The translations under genes and the position numbers were made by a program. From JBCBDX01 sp038529265 (lineage in GTDB: Bacteria > Pseudomonadota > Alphaproteobacteria > Rhizobiales > Rhizobiaceae): 64,000 nucleotides of DNA. Under the pieces are notes generated by a model. The model searched no databases and was not told the DNA's origin. It saw nothing but the letters and a program-made list of their open reading frames with translations. The DNA lies in the NCBI GenBank assembly GCA_038529265.1, contig JBCBDX010000003.1:313973-377972 (forward strand), given 5' to 3'. Shown here one piece after another: positions 24,823-33,544 of the stretch (position 1 is the first letter of the stretch; the number at the start of each line of letters is the position of its first letter).

Positions 24823-25242
24823 ATGACAGCTAAAACCGATATTCAGTGTGCAACCGACGGCACCGTGGTTGGGAACACTGACCCGCTGGCGCGTGTGGTT
24901 GCTACACAGGCGGCCCATGAACTGCTGAATGAAATCCGCGCAGACCATGGTGCTGTGCTCTTTCATCAGTCTGGTGGTTGCTGTGATGGTTCATCGCCCA
25001 TGTGTTATCCGGTCGATGATTTTCGTATTGGCGGAACCGATGTGAAGCTCGGCGAAGTTGATGGCGCAGAGGTCTATATATCGGGGCCACAGTTTGAAGC
25101 GTGGAAACACACCCAACTTATCTTGGATGTTGTGCCAGGTCGTGGCGGCATGTTCTCGCTTGATAATGGCCGAGAAAAACGCTTCCTGACCCGCAGCCGT
25201 GTTTTTACTGACGATCAGTTGGCGGAGTTGGAAGCGGTTTAG
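24823..25242 (+). CDS. DUF779-family protein, companion of aldehyde dehydrogenase
   Basis: Protein of 139 residues. The region HGAVLFHQSGGCCDGSSPMCYP carries the three conserved cysteines (CC and C) of DUF779, then VYISGPQFEAWKHTQLILDVVPGRGGMFSLDNGREKRFLTRSRVF. Genes of this family are commonly linked to acetaldehyde dehydrogenases; the Cys cluster suggests metal or redox function, but none is proven. ATG 24823 with GGGAGG 7 bases before it. Its stop overlaps the stop of the convergent membrane gene by four bases. Confidence 0.88.
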   Translation: MTAKTDIQCATDGTVVGNTDPLARVVATQAAHELLNEIRADHGAVLFHQSGGCCDGSSPMCYPVDDFRIGGTDVKLGEVDGAEVYISGPQFEAWKHTQLILDVVPGRGGMFSLDNGREKRFLTRSRVFTDDQLAELEAV

Positions 25243-25943
25243 CCTTTAGGCCGCTTTTGAATGGCTCTTGGTGATGCCGGATTAGGCAGGCAAGCTACGC
25301 GGGTATTGGTTGGTGTATGAACCAATTCATGGCGGCCTTCGGATGATTCAAAAAAGTAGATATCGCCTGCGCGGTATCCTGCGCCAAACAGATTGGTCCA
25401 TTCCAAGCGCATAATGTCTTTGGGTGGGGCTAGCGGATAGAGCGCGATGTTGCCGCCCGATAGTTTGTGTAATGTCGCGCCGCGAACACGACCACTGCGG
25501 GCGTAGACCTCATGAATGCTTGTGTCCGGACAGGCATACTCTCCAATCGATGCGCTAGTCGCATGGCCGATTGGCGCCAAGAAAACGATTAACGTCGAGA
25601 GCAAAAGAATCGTGGTGGTTGGCCCCCAAAGGCGGCGTTCCTTTTTGGAGGGCGTGATCCAGTTCAAAATGCAGGTCAGCAGGCAAATGCCCAGTGCAAC
25701 CCAGATTGTCCATTTCGGGAAGCCTAACTCTGTGAGCCCTGATGCTTCCAGCAAAGCAAGAGCGATAAAGACAAGAATGCTGCCCTGGACGACTGCTGCA
25801 AAACGCATCGGCCCCGGAAGCACGCCAGGAAACTTTCCGCCATTTGCATATTCGCCCCACGGAGCGCCAAGCGCCAAACCGATCTGCATGAACAGCGAAG
25901 CCGCGCACATGAGCGAACCGACAATGGCTGCCAGCGCGATCAA
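25239..25943 (-). CDS. Four-helix membrane protein with a possible MliC-like C-terminal domain
   Basis: Protein of 234 residues, not a recognised family. Four hydrophobic helices: about 1-25, 45-66, 75-97 and 105-128. The first half has GAPWGEYANGGKFPGVLPGPMR, a loop pattern also found in small membrane proteins of many bacteria. The last 100 residues, from IGEYACPDTSIHEVYA to NTRVACLPN, resemble the periplasmic lysozyme-inhibitor (MliC) domain: two cysteines at the ends and an aromatic-rich YRAGDIYFFESSEGRHEL near the middle. That likeness is my inference. TTG 25943 follows the gpgS stop by three bases and has GAGG upstream, so it belongs to the mpgP-gpgS operon. Confidence 0.6.
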   Translation of the reverse strand: MIALAAIVGSLMCAASLFMQIGLALGAPWGEYANGGKFPGVLPGPMRFAAVVQGSILVFIALALLEASGLTELGFPKWTIWVALGICLLTCILNWITPSKKERRLWGPTTTILLLSTLIVFLAPIGHATSASIGEYACPDTSIHEVYARSGRVRGATLHKLSGGNIALYPLAPPKDIMRLEWTNLFGAGYRAGDIYFFESSEGRHELVHTPTNTRVACLPNPASPRAIQKRPKG

Positions 25944-25946
25944 GAA

Positions 25947-27170
25947 TTACACCTCTTCCTCATCTGCTCTCACAGCTTCAACGATTTCTCGCATGAGATC
26001 TGGATCGGCGGCCTGTACGCGGCTCCATGATGGAATAAAGGGCGTTTCCATCGGGTTGTTGAGGAACTGATCACCCGCCGTCATGATGTTCCCGGCAAAC
26101 AGTTCTACCGCACGTTCTTCCTTATGGCGGTCCACATGGAGGCCATTCATCTTGGCATCATTGTAATAGGTTTCCACAAAGTCGAGAGCGATACGAAAGT
26201 AGCTGGCTTTCAGGGCGCGAAATGTGGCGTTGGAGAAAATTTGGCCATCGGTGGCGAGCTTGCGGAAGATGGCTTTGCAAATGTCTGTCGACATCCGTGA
26301 CAGGCCTTTGGTCGTGTCTTCTTCCGAAAGCGGCTGATGCTTGTGATCATAATTATCCGCGATCTCAACCTGACAGACCGCGCGCGGTGCCAGATTGCGC
26401 CAAGCCTCTGACAGCGTGCCAATTTCAAGGCCCCAGTCCGAAGGAATACGCATATCGGGCAGAATGGCCGTGCGCATGGCAAATTCTCCCGCAAGTGGAT
26501 AGCGGAAGCCGCGCAGATAGCTCAAATAGTCATGCGGGCCGACCGTGTTGCGCAGGGCCAGTAAAAGCGGTGCTACCAGCAAGCGCACCACGCGGCCATT
26601 CATCGTGCCATCGGCTGTGCGTGGATAGTAACCCTTGCAGAATTGGTAAGGGAAAGCCGTATTGGCAACCGGGTAGACCAGCCGTGCCAGCATGTCTTTT
26701 GTATAAGTAACGATATCGCAATCATGCAATGCGATCACATCGCTATCGGCCTGCGCAAGCGTATAGCCGATGCAGTACCAAACGTTGCGACCCTTGCCCA
26801 TTTCTTCGGGCGATAGGCCTGCCTGTGAAAGGCGCGCATCAATGGCTTTCAGGCGTGGCCCGTCATTCCAAAGAACGGAGTGCGGCTGCGGCAAGCGCGA
26901 GAAAAATTCCTTGGCATGAAGATATTCTTCTCGCGAGGCGCGATCCAAGCCAATGACGATGTGATTGATAAACTCGACCTTTGAAAGCTCATCCAGGATC
27001 AGCGGTAATGCATCGGTTTGCAGCTCTGAATAGAGGGAGGGCAGGATCAGTGTGATGCGCTGTGTCTGGGCGATGGCATCCAGCTCGCGCTCGAGCTCTT
27101 CATCGCTGCGGGTACGCAGATTGTGAAGCGTCGCGACGTACCCGTTCTGGTGAAAATCAGCCAAACTCAA
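25947..27170 (-). CDS. gpgS: Glucosyl-3-phosphoglycerate synthase (GT81)
   Basis: Retaining glycosyltransferase of 407 residues, which joins a nucleotide-activated glucose to 3-phosphoglycerate, giving glucosyl-3-phosphoglycerate. Marks: ITLILPSLYSEL, EMGKGRNVWYCIGYTLAQADSDVIALHDCDIVTYTKDML (sugar-nucleotide and metal site HDCD), and FRYPLAGEFAMR with DWGLEIGTLSEAW, typical of the mannosyl/glucosyl-3-phosphoglycerate synthases. TTG at 27170; no strong ribosome site. It follows the phosphatase gene by 17 bases in one operon, so the two make glucosylglycerate, a compatible solute and carbon store. Mannosyl transfer cannot be excluded. Confidence 0.85.
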   Translation of the reverse strand: MSLADFHQNGYVATLHNLRTRSDEELERELDAIAQTQRITLILPSLYSELQTDALPLILDELSKVEFINHIVIGLDRASREEYLHAKEFFSRLPQPHSVLWNDGPRLKAIDARLSQAGLSPEEMGKGRNVWYCIGYTLAQADSDVIALHDCDIVTYTKDMLARLVYPVANTAFPYQFCKGYYPRTADGTMNGRVVRLLVAPLLLALRNTVGPHDYLSYLRGFRYPLAGEFAMRTAILPDMRIPSDWGLEIGTLSEAWRNLAPRAVCQVEIADNYDHKHQPLSEEDTTKGLSRMSTDICKAIFRKLATDGQIFSNATFRALKASYFRIALDFVETYYNDAKMNGLHVDRHKEERAVELFAGNIMTAGDQFLNNPMETPFIPSWSRVQAADPDLMREIVEAVRADEEEV

Positions 27171-27187
27171 ACCCCATCTGTGCGAAC

Positions 27188-27973
27188 TTAATTTGTCGTT
27201 GTGCGATGCGACAGTACAGACAGAACAGCTTCATTCCAACCGGCGGGGCCCGGAAGTTCAGTACGTTTTATGTGGCCGTCATCTTCGCCGGTCAGTGTGG
27301 GGATTGGCTTTCCGTGTGTGTTTTTGATGATGAAGCCAAGGTCGGCCTTTTCAATCATTTCAACATCGTTGGGCGCATCTCCCAATGCAGTGGAAAATGG
27401 GTTGGTCAGACCCAGCATATGTATGATCTCGTCCATACGCCCGGCCTTGGTGCCGCCAAGCGAAAGCGTCAAGTAACGCCCGCCATACCGTGCGGTGATG
27501 CCCAGCTTTTCCAATTCGATGATGAAAATGTCGCGCTCTTTGTCCGTGCCAGACCAAACGCCAGGCTCTGAAAAAGCACGCCGTGCGGCCAAAGCAGCGC
27601 TGTCGCCGGGTAGTCCTGTGGAAGCGGCAATTTCTTCCACCGACATATCGCCAAAGCCTTTGAAATTGGCCCTGAGTTGTTCAGCCACTTGCCCTAGAGT
27701 TTCGCGGATCGTGCGATAGGCGCTCACATCACCATCGTCGGCAAAATTGCCAGGAGGCAGGATGCCCGCGCCATTTTCCACAATTGCGGGACAATGCGAA
27801 AAACCTGCTTTGGCTCGCAACGGAGCAATTTCAGCTGCCGTTTTAGATGAGGCCATGATCAGCGGGACACCAAGCCTCTTAAGCTCATTCAACGCAGGCT
27901 GAGCGGGTACCCATGAATAGGTTTCATGGTCCAGTAAGGTGCCATCGAGATCGGTAAAGATGAGGAGTTGCAT
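27188..27973 (-). CDS. Mannosyl/glucosyl-3-phosphoglycerate phosphatase (HAD-IIB)
   Basis: HAD phosphatase of 261 residues that removes the phosphate from glucosyl-3-phosphoglycerate. Motif I is FTDLDGTLLD, motif II is IMASSKT, and motif IV is GDAPNDVEMIE; the type IIB cap holds NFKGFGDMSVEEIAASTGLP, which is specific to MpgP-type enzymes. Start ATG 27973. It is first in the mpgP-like/gpgS operon, divergent from the glycosyltransferase at 28038. Specificity for the glucosyl form is inferred from the synthase next door. Confidence 0.85.
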   Translation of the reverse strand: MQLLIFTDLDGTLLDHETYSWVPAQPALNELKRLGVPLIMASSKTAAEIAPLRAKAGFSHCPAIVENGAGILPPGNFADDGDVSAYRTIRETLGQVAEQLRANFKGFGDMSVEEIAASTGLPGDSAALAARRAFSEPGVWSGTDKERDIFIIELEKLGITARYGGRYLTLSLGGTKAGRMDEIIHMLGLTNPFSTALGDAPNDVEMIEKADLGFIIKNTHGKPIPTLTGEDDGHIKRTELPGPAGWNEAVLSVLSHRTTTN

Positions 27974-28037
27974 GAGGCCAGGTTAGCGGGGTTGAAACAG
28001 CGAGCAAAGCAGCAAACGTAGTTTGGGTGGAGGCTTA

Positions 28038-29378
28038 ATGTCGTTTCTTCGCTCAGCCGCCAAGATCAATTTTCTGCCCAGATTGTTGAGTAGTTCCAGC
28101 ATTTTTAGCGGTATATATTCAATGTCCTCACCCACTATTCTTTTCATTCATCGCAATTTCCCTGGTCAATTTCGCAGCCTGGCACCTTATTTGGTGAAGA
28201 AAGGCTGGAACGTTCTTGCCGCCGGCGGCCGTCCCGAGCACGACCGGTTTGACTGTTCAAAAAATGCGGATGGCATTCACATATTTGGCTATCGCCCCCG
28301 GCGAGAGCCAACCAAAGATACACACACCTATCTGCGGAACATGGATATCGCAGTGTTGGACGGTCAGGGTTTTGCCCGAACCGGACTGAAGATGAAAGAA
28401 CAGGGTATCGAACCGGATATAATCGTAGCGCACTCAGGATGGGGAAGCGGTAGCTTTGCTCGCGCGGTTTGGCCCAATGCAAAGTTCGTTCAGTATCTGG
28501 AATGGTGGTACTCTTATCCGGCGCGTGATGTTGATCCGCAGCCTTTGGGCAACATCGGCGAGCAGGCTGAGGGCAGGGCTAAGACCTTGAGTCGTAACTT
28601 GCCCATTTTGCTGGACGCGGTGCAAGCGGATGCCATCATCTGTCCCTCAGCGTTTCAAGCGGCCGATGTGCCAGACATGCTGAAATCAAACATCACCATC
28701 ATGCCAGATGGCGTTGACTGCTCCCGTTTCCATCCTCAGGACAATGACGGTGAGTTGGAGTTGAACGGGCTTCGCATTCCGAGCGGACAAAAAATCGTCA
28801 CCTATGCGACGCGTGGTATGGAGCCGCAGCGCGGGTTTCCCGAATTCATGGCAGCTTGGGCTGAAGCACAGCACAAGTTGCCCGATACACACTGTGTGAT
28901 TGCCGGTGAAGACAAGGTGTTTTACGGCGCAAAGTTGCCTGAGGGTCAGTCTTTTCTCAAACGAGCCATGGAGACTTACGAGTATGACCAATCTCGTATC
29001 CACACGGTCGGACGTCTGGATTTGGATACCTATGCCAGTCTTCTGCGCCGGACCAACTGTCATGCCTACCTGACCAAGCCGTTCGTAGTTTCTTGGTCCC
29101 TGATGGAGGCGATGGCATCAGGCGCGCCTTTGGTTGTTTCAGATGTTGATCCGGTTCGCGAAACGTTGAGCGGTGGGAACCAGGCCTTTTTTGTCGACCA
29201 TGGTGATATTTCAGCGCTGGCTCGCGCCATTGTGGAAACAGTCAAGGATCCGAATATGGCTAAACGTCGAGGGCAAAATGCCAGACGTCAGGTGGAAGCG
29301 CGTTTCGAAGCCCAAAAGTGCCTCGGTGATTTCGAGGCGATGTTTACACAGCTAATCGGTCAGCGCCGGGCTGCTTAA
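28038..29378 (+). CDS. Glycosyltransferase family 4 protein
   Basis: GT-B glycosyltransferase of up to 446 residues. The fold starts at TILFIHRNFPGQFRSLAPYLVKKGWNVLAAGG; donor site elements are PDGVDCSRFHP, then IVTYATRGMEPQRGFPEFMAAW, and the E-x7-E region VVSWSLMEAMASGAPLVVSDVDPVRE. Acceptor and donor unknown; the DUF/GT4 subgroup with HRNFPGQF is common in alphaproteobacteria. Two starts are possible: ATG 28038 with TGGAGG four bases before, or ATG 28122 at the fold's beginning without a good site. The extra 28 residues of the longer form are hydrophobic and basic. It lies beside the glucosylglycerate operon, in divergent orientation. Confidence 0.82.
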   Translation: MSFLRSAAKINFLPRLLSSSSIFSGIYSMSSPTILFIHRNFPGQFRSLAPYLVKKGWNVLAAGGRPEHDRFDCSKNADGIHIFGYRPRREPTKDTHTYLRNMDIAVLDGQGFARTGLKMKEQGIEPDIIVAHSGWGSGSFARAVWPNAKFVQYLEWWYSYPARDVDPQPLGNIGEQAEGRAKTLSRNLPILLDAVQADAIICPSAFQAADVPDMLKSNITIMPDGVDCSRFHPQDNDGELELNGLRIPSGQKIVTYATRGMEPQRGFPEFMAAWAEAQHKLPDTHCVIAGEDKVFYGAKLPEGQSFLKRAMETYEYDQSRIHTVGRLDLDTYASLLRRTNCHAYLTKPFVVSWSLMEAMASGAPLVVSDVDPVRETLSGGNQAFFVDHGDISALARAIVETVKDPNMAKRRGQNARRQVEARFEAQKCLGDFEAMFTQLIGQRRAA

Positions 29379-29524
29379 CAAGCCGCGGTGGTTCCAGCGC
29401 AACATTCTATGGCTGGCACTTGAGCCCGCTGAGCTGGATCGGAACAACAGGCTGTTTGCCTCAGCAAAGCCATTGCGATTGTTGAGGACGAGGAGTTGCA
29501 TAGCTTCACGCAAGGATCTCCAGA

Positions 29525-29986
29525 TTAGTGAATGCTTGGCGCGTCCGGGTTTACGTCCGAGCAAAGTATGCTGGAAATCAGAAAGCCCGATATGCCATTG
29601 AGTTCGGCCTCTTCAATCCTGAAACTCACCCAATATTTGTATCCGCCCGCTCTTTGGCAAATGTCCGTTGCTGCCATCCAGCATTCTGTTTGAAAGTCCC
29701 CCGCGCAATAAGGTGCGGTTTCGCCGAAAACCTGGAGCGCTGTTTCTTTGGTCATCAGATATGGTGGTCGAGGCGGAACCGGTGTGGGGGGAGCAGCTTG
29801 TAGCTCTCTGATTGCAGCGGCTTGCTCGGCAGCACTGTAAGACAATGCCCTCAAGAGTTCATTGTTCTCTTCGAGCAGTTCAATGATTTCCCGTTGGTTG
29901 CTGACACGAAGCCCATTGTCATAAAGCTGTGCAGTTGCCGTTGAAATGCTGGTGAACGTCAATAGAAAAGCTACTATAATTTTCAT
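29525..29986 (-). CDS. Hypothetical secreted protein with coiled-coil segment
   Basis: Protein of 153 residues, family unknown. Signal peptide MKIIVAFLLTFTSISTATA, then a helical, probably coiled-coil stretch (NQREIIELLEENNELLRALSYSAAEQAAAIREL), a proline-rich link (PPTPVPPRPP) and a C-terminal domain with four cysteines (YCAG, ECWM, DICQ, ILCSD). ATG 29986 with AAGG 8 bases before. Convergent with the glycosyltransferase. Confidence 0.6.
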   Translation of the reverse strand: MKIIVAFLLTFTSISTATAQLYDNGLRVSNQREIIELLEENNELLRALSYSAAEQAAAIRELQAAPPTPVPPRPPYLMTKETALQVFGETAPYCAGDFQTECWMAATDICQRAGGYKYWVSFRIEEAELNGISGFLISSILCSDVNPDAPSIH

Positions 29987-30248
29987 TTTCAAAACCTTGT
30001 CAAAAATCTTTCTTTGCCGGCCTTAGGCCAGGTGGTGTCTGTTCGACACTTGAGAAAAATTGTGAAATGCTGATGGCGTAATGAAGCTGCCGTGGAGCGG
30101 GATAGTTGACATGTTCCGATTACGCGCAGCCTTTTGGCAGCCGAATAGACGCTGACCAAACTCCAGGAAGCAGCTTTTTGACTCGTTACAACGGAGCTCA
30201 GGACGGTGGTGTTTTGAGCATTGGGCCAAATGAGTGATAAATTCAAAA

Positions 30249-30323
30249 TGGTGCTGCTAGAGAGATTTGAACTCTCGGCCTCTCCCTTACCAAGGGAGTG
30301 CTCTACCCCTGAGCTATAGCAGC
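30249..30323 (-). tRNA. tRNA-Thr (anticodon GGT)
   Basis: Minus strand folds as a full cloverleaf: acceptor GCTGCTA pairing with TAGCAGC, D arm GCTCAGGGGTAGAGC, anticodon stem CTCCC/GGGAG with loop TTGGTAA (anticodon GGT), T arm GAGAG-TTCAAAT-CTCTC, discriminator A and encoded CCA. No integrase gene or repeated tRNA end was seen nearby, so it is not an occupied attachment site here. Confidence 0.95.
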
Positions 30324-30438
30324 ACATGCCGATGTCTGGCGTAGCGCGGCTTTTGACATAAGCCCTTGGGTGTTTCAAGGCGCGATTTGGTGCCGTTGCA
30401 CGCTTTATTTGGCGCTCAAGTCTGGCTATGTCAGCCCG

Positions 30439-30618
30439 ATGGCAAAGGGTTCTAAAAAACAGCCAGATCGCGAGGAGCGTCTACGCGCGCAGTTGCGAGC
30501 AAATCTTGCGCGACGCAAGCAACAAACCCGCGCGCGCCGCGAAGGAGAAGGCGATGGCCGCGATGAGGGTATCGCTGCAAGCGAGCCGCGGCCTTCCAAC
30601 AATGAAAACAAGTCTTAG
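30439..30618 (+). CDS. Small basic conserved protein upstream of murA
   Basis: Protein of 59 residues rich in Arg and Lys: MAKGSKKQPDREERLRAQL, then RANLARRKQQTRARREGEG. Short proteins of this composition (an ALRANLKRRK-like core) are found in many alphaproteobacteria, often close to murA. Function unknown; nucleic-acid binding is only a guess from charge. ATG 30439 is chosen by similarity to such proteins. Its stop overlaps the stop of the convergent LuxR-type gene by four bases. Confidence 0.65.
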   Translation: MAKGSKKQPDREERLRAQLRANLARRKQQTRARREGEGDGRDEGIAASEPRPSNNENKS

Positions 30619-31127
30619 CTCACGGGCGCTGGATCAGGTGTTGCCGCCAAAAGTTCTTCGACAAAGACGCTGGTTAATTGAGAACGTCCGGTGACGCCTG
30701 CTTTTCGGTAGATCGCATTCAGCTGCGCTTTGATGGTGCCTTCGCGGGTTTGGCGCACGGTGGCGATTTCACCAATCGACAACCCTTTGATAGCCAGCGT
30801 TGCCATATCGCGTTCGGAATTGGTGAGCTCCCATGCTTCAAAACTATCGGACATAAGTTGCTGGAACTCGCCGCTGGCAGCCTTCAGTTGCGCTTCCACG
30901 CGTGCATTGCGGCGGCGCAATGCAAGGAACTCGCGTGCGCTGAAAAAGATGCTGAGGATGAGTGTGGCTGTGACAGCATATTCAAGTGGGTAGTTTTCGC
31001 CAAAGCCCGCCGTGTATTCCAAGCCCGTGACGTCCAGCACCACATCGTAAAGCAGGAAGATTGCGCACGCTCCCTGCAAGAACAGGAGCGTGACAAGAAA
31101 AGGTTGTTTGCGCTGGTAGAGTTTCAT
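30615..31127 (-). CDS. Membrane-anchored LuxR-type (HTH) regulator
   Basis: Protein of 170 residues. Two helices at the N-terminus (about 10-32 and 46-66) are followed by a short coiled stretch (ALRRRNARVEAQLKAASGEF) and a C-terminal LuxR/GerE helix-turn-helix: WELTNSERDMATLAIKGLSIGEIATVRQTREGTIKAQLNAIYRKAGV. It therefore binds DNA while attached to the membrane, without a visible phospho-receiver domain. Signal and targets unknown; the adjacent PepSY gene on the same strand (69 bases away) is a possible target or partner. Start ATG 31127. Confidence 0.85.
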   Translation of the reverse strand: MKLYQRKQPFLVTLLFLQGACAIFLLYDVVLDVTGLEYTAGFGENYPLEYAVTATLILSIFFSAREFLALRRRNARVEAQLKAASGEFQQLMSDSFEAWELTNSERDMATLAIKGLSIGEIATVRQTREGTIKAQLNAIYRKAGVTGRSQLTSVFVEELLAATPDPAPVS

Positions 31128-31195
31128 CCCCTGAACTCCCTCATGTCGGACGCTGCTGCAAGCCGCGCCCGATCAGTTTATCATTTCAATGAGGC

Positions 31196-31552
31196 TCAGC
31201 CGTTGTCGGTTTCGCTGTCCACATCATCCTCATCTTCTCCATTTTCATCGTCTTCGTCCTCATCTTCTGTTTCGACTTCAGCAACCAGTCCGGTTTCAGC
31301 ATCGATTTCGATTTCAAAGAGGCCTTCTGGTGTGGTGACATAGACCTCAATCATACCATCTTCTTTTTCGATTTCTTCGACTGTGTAGTTCAAACCTTCA
31401 AGTTCGGTGACAATATCGACAAGCTCTGTACCCAGCGTGTCGCCTTTGGCAATGCCCGTCAAAGCGGAGGCAGGGATGGTTGCGACGATGGCGAGTGCGG
31501 AACCTGCAAAAAGAGCTGCACCCAGTGTTTTCATGTGGATTGGAGATTTCAT
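31196..31552 (-). CDS. PepSY-domain exported protein with acidic tail
   Basis: Protein of 118 residues with a signal peptide (MKTLGAALFAGSALAIVATIPASALTG) and one PepSY unit (ELVDIVTELEGLNYTVEEIEKEDGMIEVYVTTPEGLFEIEIDAETGLV). The last 25 residues are almost all Glu and Asp, which may bind calcium or other cations. PepSY domains act as inhibitors or sensors in the cell envelope. ATG 31552 is preceded by AGAAAGG at 7 bases; another ATG is directly before it. It is located upstream of the membrane LuxR-type gene. Confidence 0.75.
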   Translation of the reverse strand: MKSPIHMKTLGAALFAGSALAIVATIPASALTGIAKGDTLGTELVDIVTELEGLNYTVEEIEKEDGMIEVYVTTPEGLFEIEIDAETGLVAEVETEDEDEDDENGEDEDDVDSETDNG

Positions 31553-31772
31553 CATAGTACCTTTCTTGGTTTGCGCCGGACTATCCGGCCTGGCGTCAAA
31601 CTGGGCGGTGAACGCGCGGCACTCCATTGAACCGAGGCTTAGAAGAGCGGTTTTACAACTGTAGTTTATTCAAAGATCGTGCGGCGGCGCTGCCTTGAAC
31701 CGCTATTGAACATGCAGTAGATGGCGGGTCGTGAATTTGGGCAGCGGTGGGCTGCCATTCCAGGGGAACCTT

Positions 31773-33062
31773 ATGGATAGTATTCGTATTGTCGGTGGCA
31801 ATGAGTTGAGCGGTGTGTTGCCAATCTCAGGTGCAAAGAACGCGGCGCTACCGCTTATGATCGCTTCGCTTCTGACCGATGATACGCTGACACTGGAAAA
31901 CGTACCGCATTTGGCCGACGTTGAGCAGTTGATCCGCATCCTGTCCAATCATGGCGTCGATTATGCAGTCAGTGGCCGTCGCCGTGCCGAAGGTCAGAAT
32001 TTTGCGCGTACCGTACACTTTACAGCGCGCGACATAGTGGATGTGAAAGCACCTTATGAGCTGGTGTCCAAGATGCGCGCATCCTTTTGGGTGGTTGGGC
32101 CGCTATTGGCGCGCATGGGTAAGGCTGTTGTCTCTCTGCCGGGTGGCTGCGCGATCGGTACCCGTCCAGTAGACCTGTTTATTGAAGTGCTCGAAGCGCT
32201 TGGCGCGAAAATTGACATTGAAGCGGGCTATGTGAATGCCAAAACCAAAGACGGGCTGATTGGCGCGCACTACACGTTCCCGAAAGTTTCAGTTGGTGCG
32301 ACCCATGTGGCGTTGATGGCAGCTTCACTTGCCAAGGGTGATACGACGCTCGAAAACGCTGCGCGAGAGCCCGAAGTCGTCAATTTGGCTGAGTGTCTCA
32401 ACGCTATGGGCGCGAAGATAGAAGGTGCCGGCGCGTCGACGATCAATATCAAGGGCGTGACATCGCTTCATGGTGCACGTCACCGCGTAATCGCTGATCG
32501 GATTGAGACCGGCACCTACGCCATGGCTGTCGGCATGGCCGGCGGCGATGTGCTGTTGAAAGGCGCTGACGGTTCGCTTCTGGAGAATGCCCTCGATACG
32601 CTGCGCAATGCTGGCATGGACATCACGCAGGAAGAAGAGGGCCTTCGCGTTTATCGCAATGGCAATGGCTTGATGCCGGTTCACATGAAGACCGAACCGT
32701 TCCCGGGTTTTCCCACGGATCTTCAAGCTCAGTTCATGGGTCTTATGACAAATGCCAATGGTGTGTCTGAAATCACTGAGACGATATTTGAAAACCGCTT
32801 CATGCATGTGCAGGAACTGGCTCGTCTCGGCGCTGATATTTCGCTTTCTGGACAGACCGCGACGGTGACGGGTGTTCCGACGCTAAAGGGTGCCCCTGTT
32901 ATGGCGACTGACCTTCGCGCCTCGTCTGCATTGGTGATTGCAGGGCTGGTGGCAGAAGGTGAAACGACCGTGAACCGTGTCTATCATCTTGATCGCGGGT
33001 TTGAGCGTTTGGAGTCAAAGCTTGCTGCCTGCGGCGCTGAGATTGAGCGCGTATCGTCCTGA
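31773..33062 (+). CDS. murA: UDP-N-acetylglucosamine 1-carboxyvinyltransferase
   Basis: First committed enzyme of peptidoglycan synthesis, 429 residues. It moves enolpyruvate from PEP to UDP-GlcNAc in the cytoplasm. Marks: GGNELSGVLPISGAKNAALPLM at the N-terminus (substrate Lys/Asn), the flexible loop PGGCAIGTRPVDLF with the catalytic Cys that fosfomycin modifies, and DLRASSALVIAGLVAEGET near the end. ATG 31773 with AGGGGAA upstream; the frame from 31731 is longer than the family. It heads the conserved block murA-DUF2948-hisD-UPF0262. Confidence 0.97.
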   Translation: MDSIRIVGGNELSGVLPISGAKNAALPLMIASLLTDDTLTLENVPHLADVEQLIRILSNHGVDYAVSGRRRAEGQNFARTVHFTARDIVDVKAPYELVSKMRASFWVVGPLLARMGKAVVSLPGGCAIGTRPVDLFIEVLEALGAKIDIEAGYVNAKTKDGLIGAHYTFPKVSVGATHVALMAASLAKGDTTLENAAREPEVVNLAECLNAMGAKIEGAGASTINIKGVTSLHGARHRVIADRIETGTYAMAVGMAGGDVLLKGADGSLLENALDTLRNAGMDITQEEEGLRVYRNGNGLMPVHMKTEPFPGFPTDLQAQFMGLMTNANGVSEITETIFENRFMHVQELARLGADISLSGQTATVTGVPTLKGAPVMATDLRASSALVIAGLVAEGETTVNRVYHLDRGFERLESKLAACGAEIERVSS

Positions 33063-33088
33063 ACCCCAAAGCGCTTGGCGACAAAGAG

Positions 33089-33526
33089 ATGACAAGCAAA
33101 CCCCTGAAATTGCTGGCGCTGGACATTGCAGATCTTACGGTGATTTCTGCGCAGGTGCAGGACGGGCTGACCAAGCCAACTTTGATGGAGTATTTGCCGT
33201 CCCAGAATCGATTGGACATTGTTCTGAATCGCTTTGCCTGGGACGCTTCAGGGAAAAAACGATCAAACAATGAACGTCGTCGGGCGGCGCTCTCTTTCTC
33301 GCAAGTCAAAGGGCTGCAAGCGAAGTCTATCCGGCAAGGTGATGACGAGCAGGTTTTGTCGCTGCTTGCGTTGCGTTTTGAGCAAACCGAACAACCATCG
33401 GGCACCATCGAACTTGTGTTTTCCGGTGATGCGGCCATGCGGCTTTCTGTCGAAGCTATTGAAGTACAGTTGACGGACCTCGGCGCGGCATGGGAAAGCC
33501 GCTTTAAACCGAAACATCCTTCCTGA
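33089..33526 (+). CDS. DUF2948-family protein
   Basis: Protein of 145 residues; family found in alphaproteobacteria between murA and hisD. Typical segments: LKLLALDIADLTVISAQVQDGL, NRFAWD and a late AIEVQLTDLGAAWESRFKPKHP. Function unknown, cytoplasmic. Start ATG 33089, 26 bases after murA; the next gene hisD starts 18 bases later, so these are likely one transcript. Confidence 0.92.
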   Translation: MTSKPLKLLALDIADLTVISAQVQDGLTKPTLMEYLPSQNRLDIVLNRFAWDASGKKRSNNERRRAALSFSQVKGLQAKSIRQGDDEQVLSLLALRFEQTEQPSGTIELVFSGDAAMRLSVEAIEVQLTDLGAAWESRFKPKHPS

Positions 33527-33544
33527 ACCCGCACTGGAACTACT

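Noticed and set aside
30249..30323. tRNA-Thr as an attachment site of an integrated element
   Set aside because: No integrase and no repeated tRNA 3-prime end in the neighbourhood.
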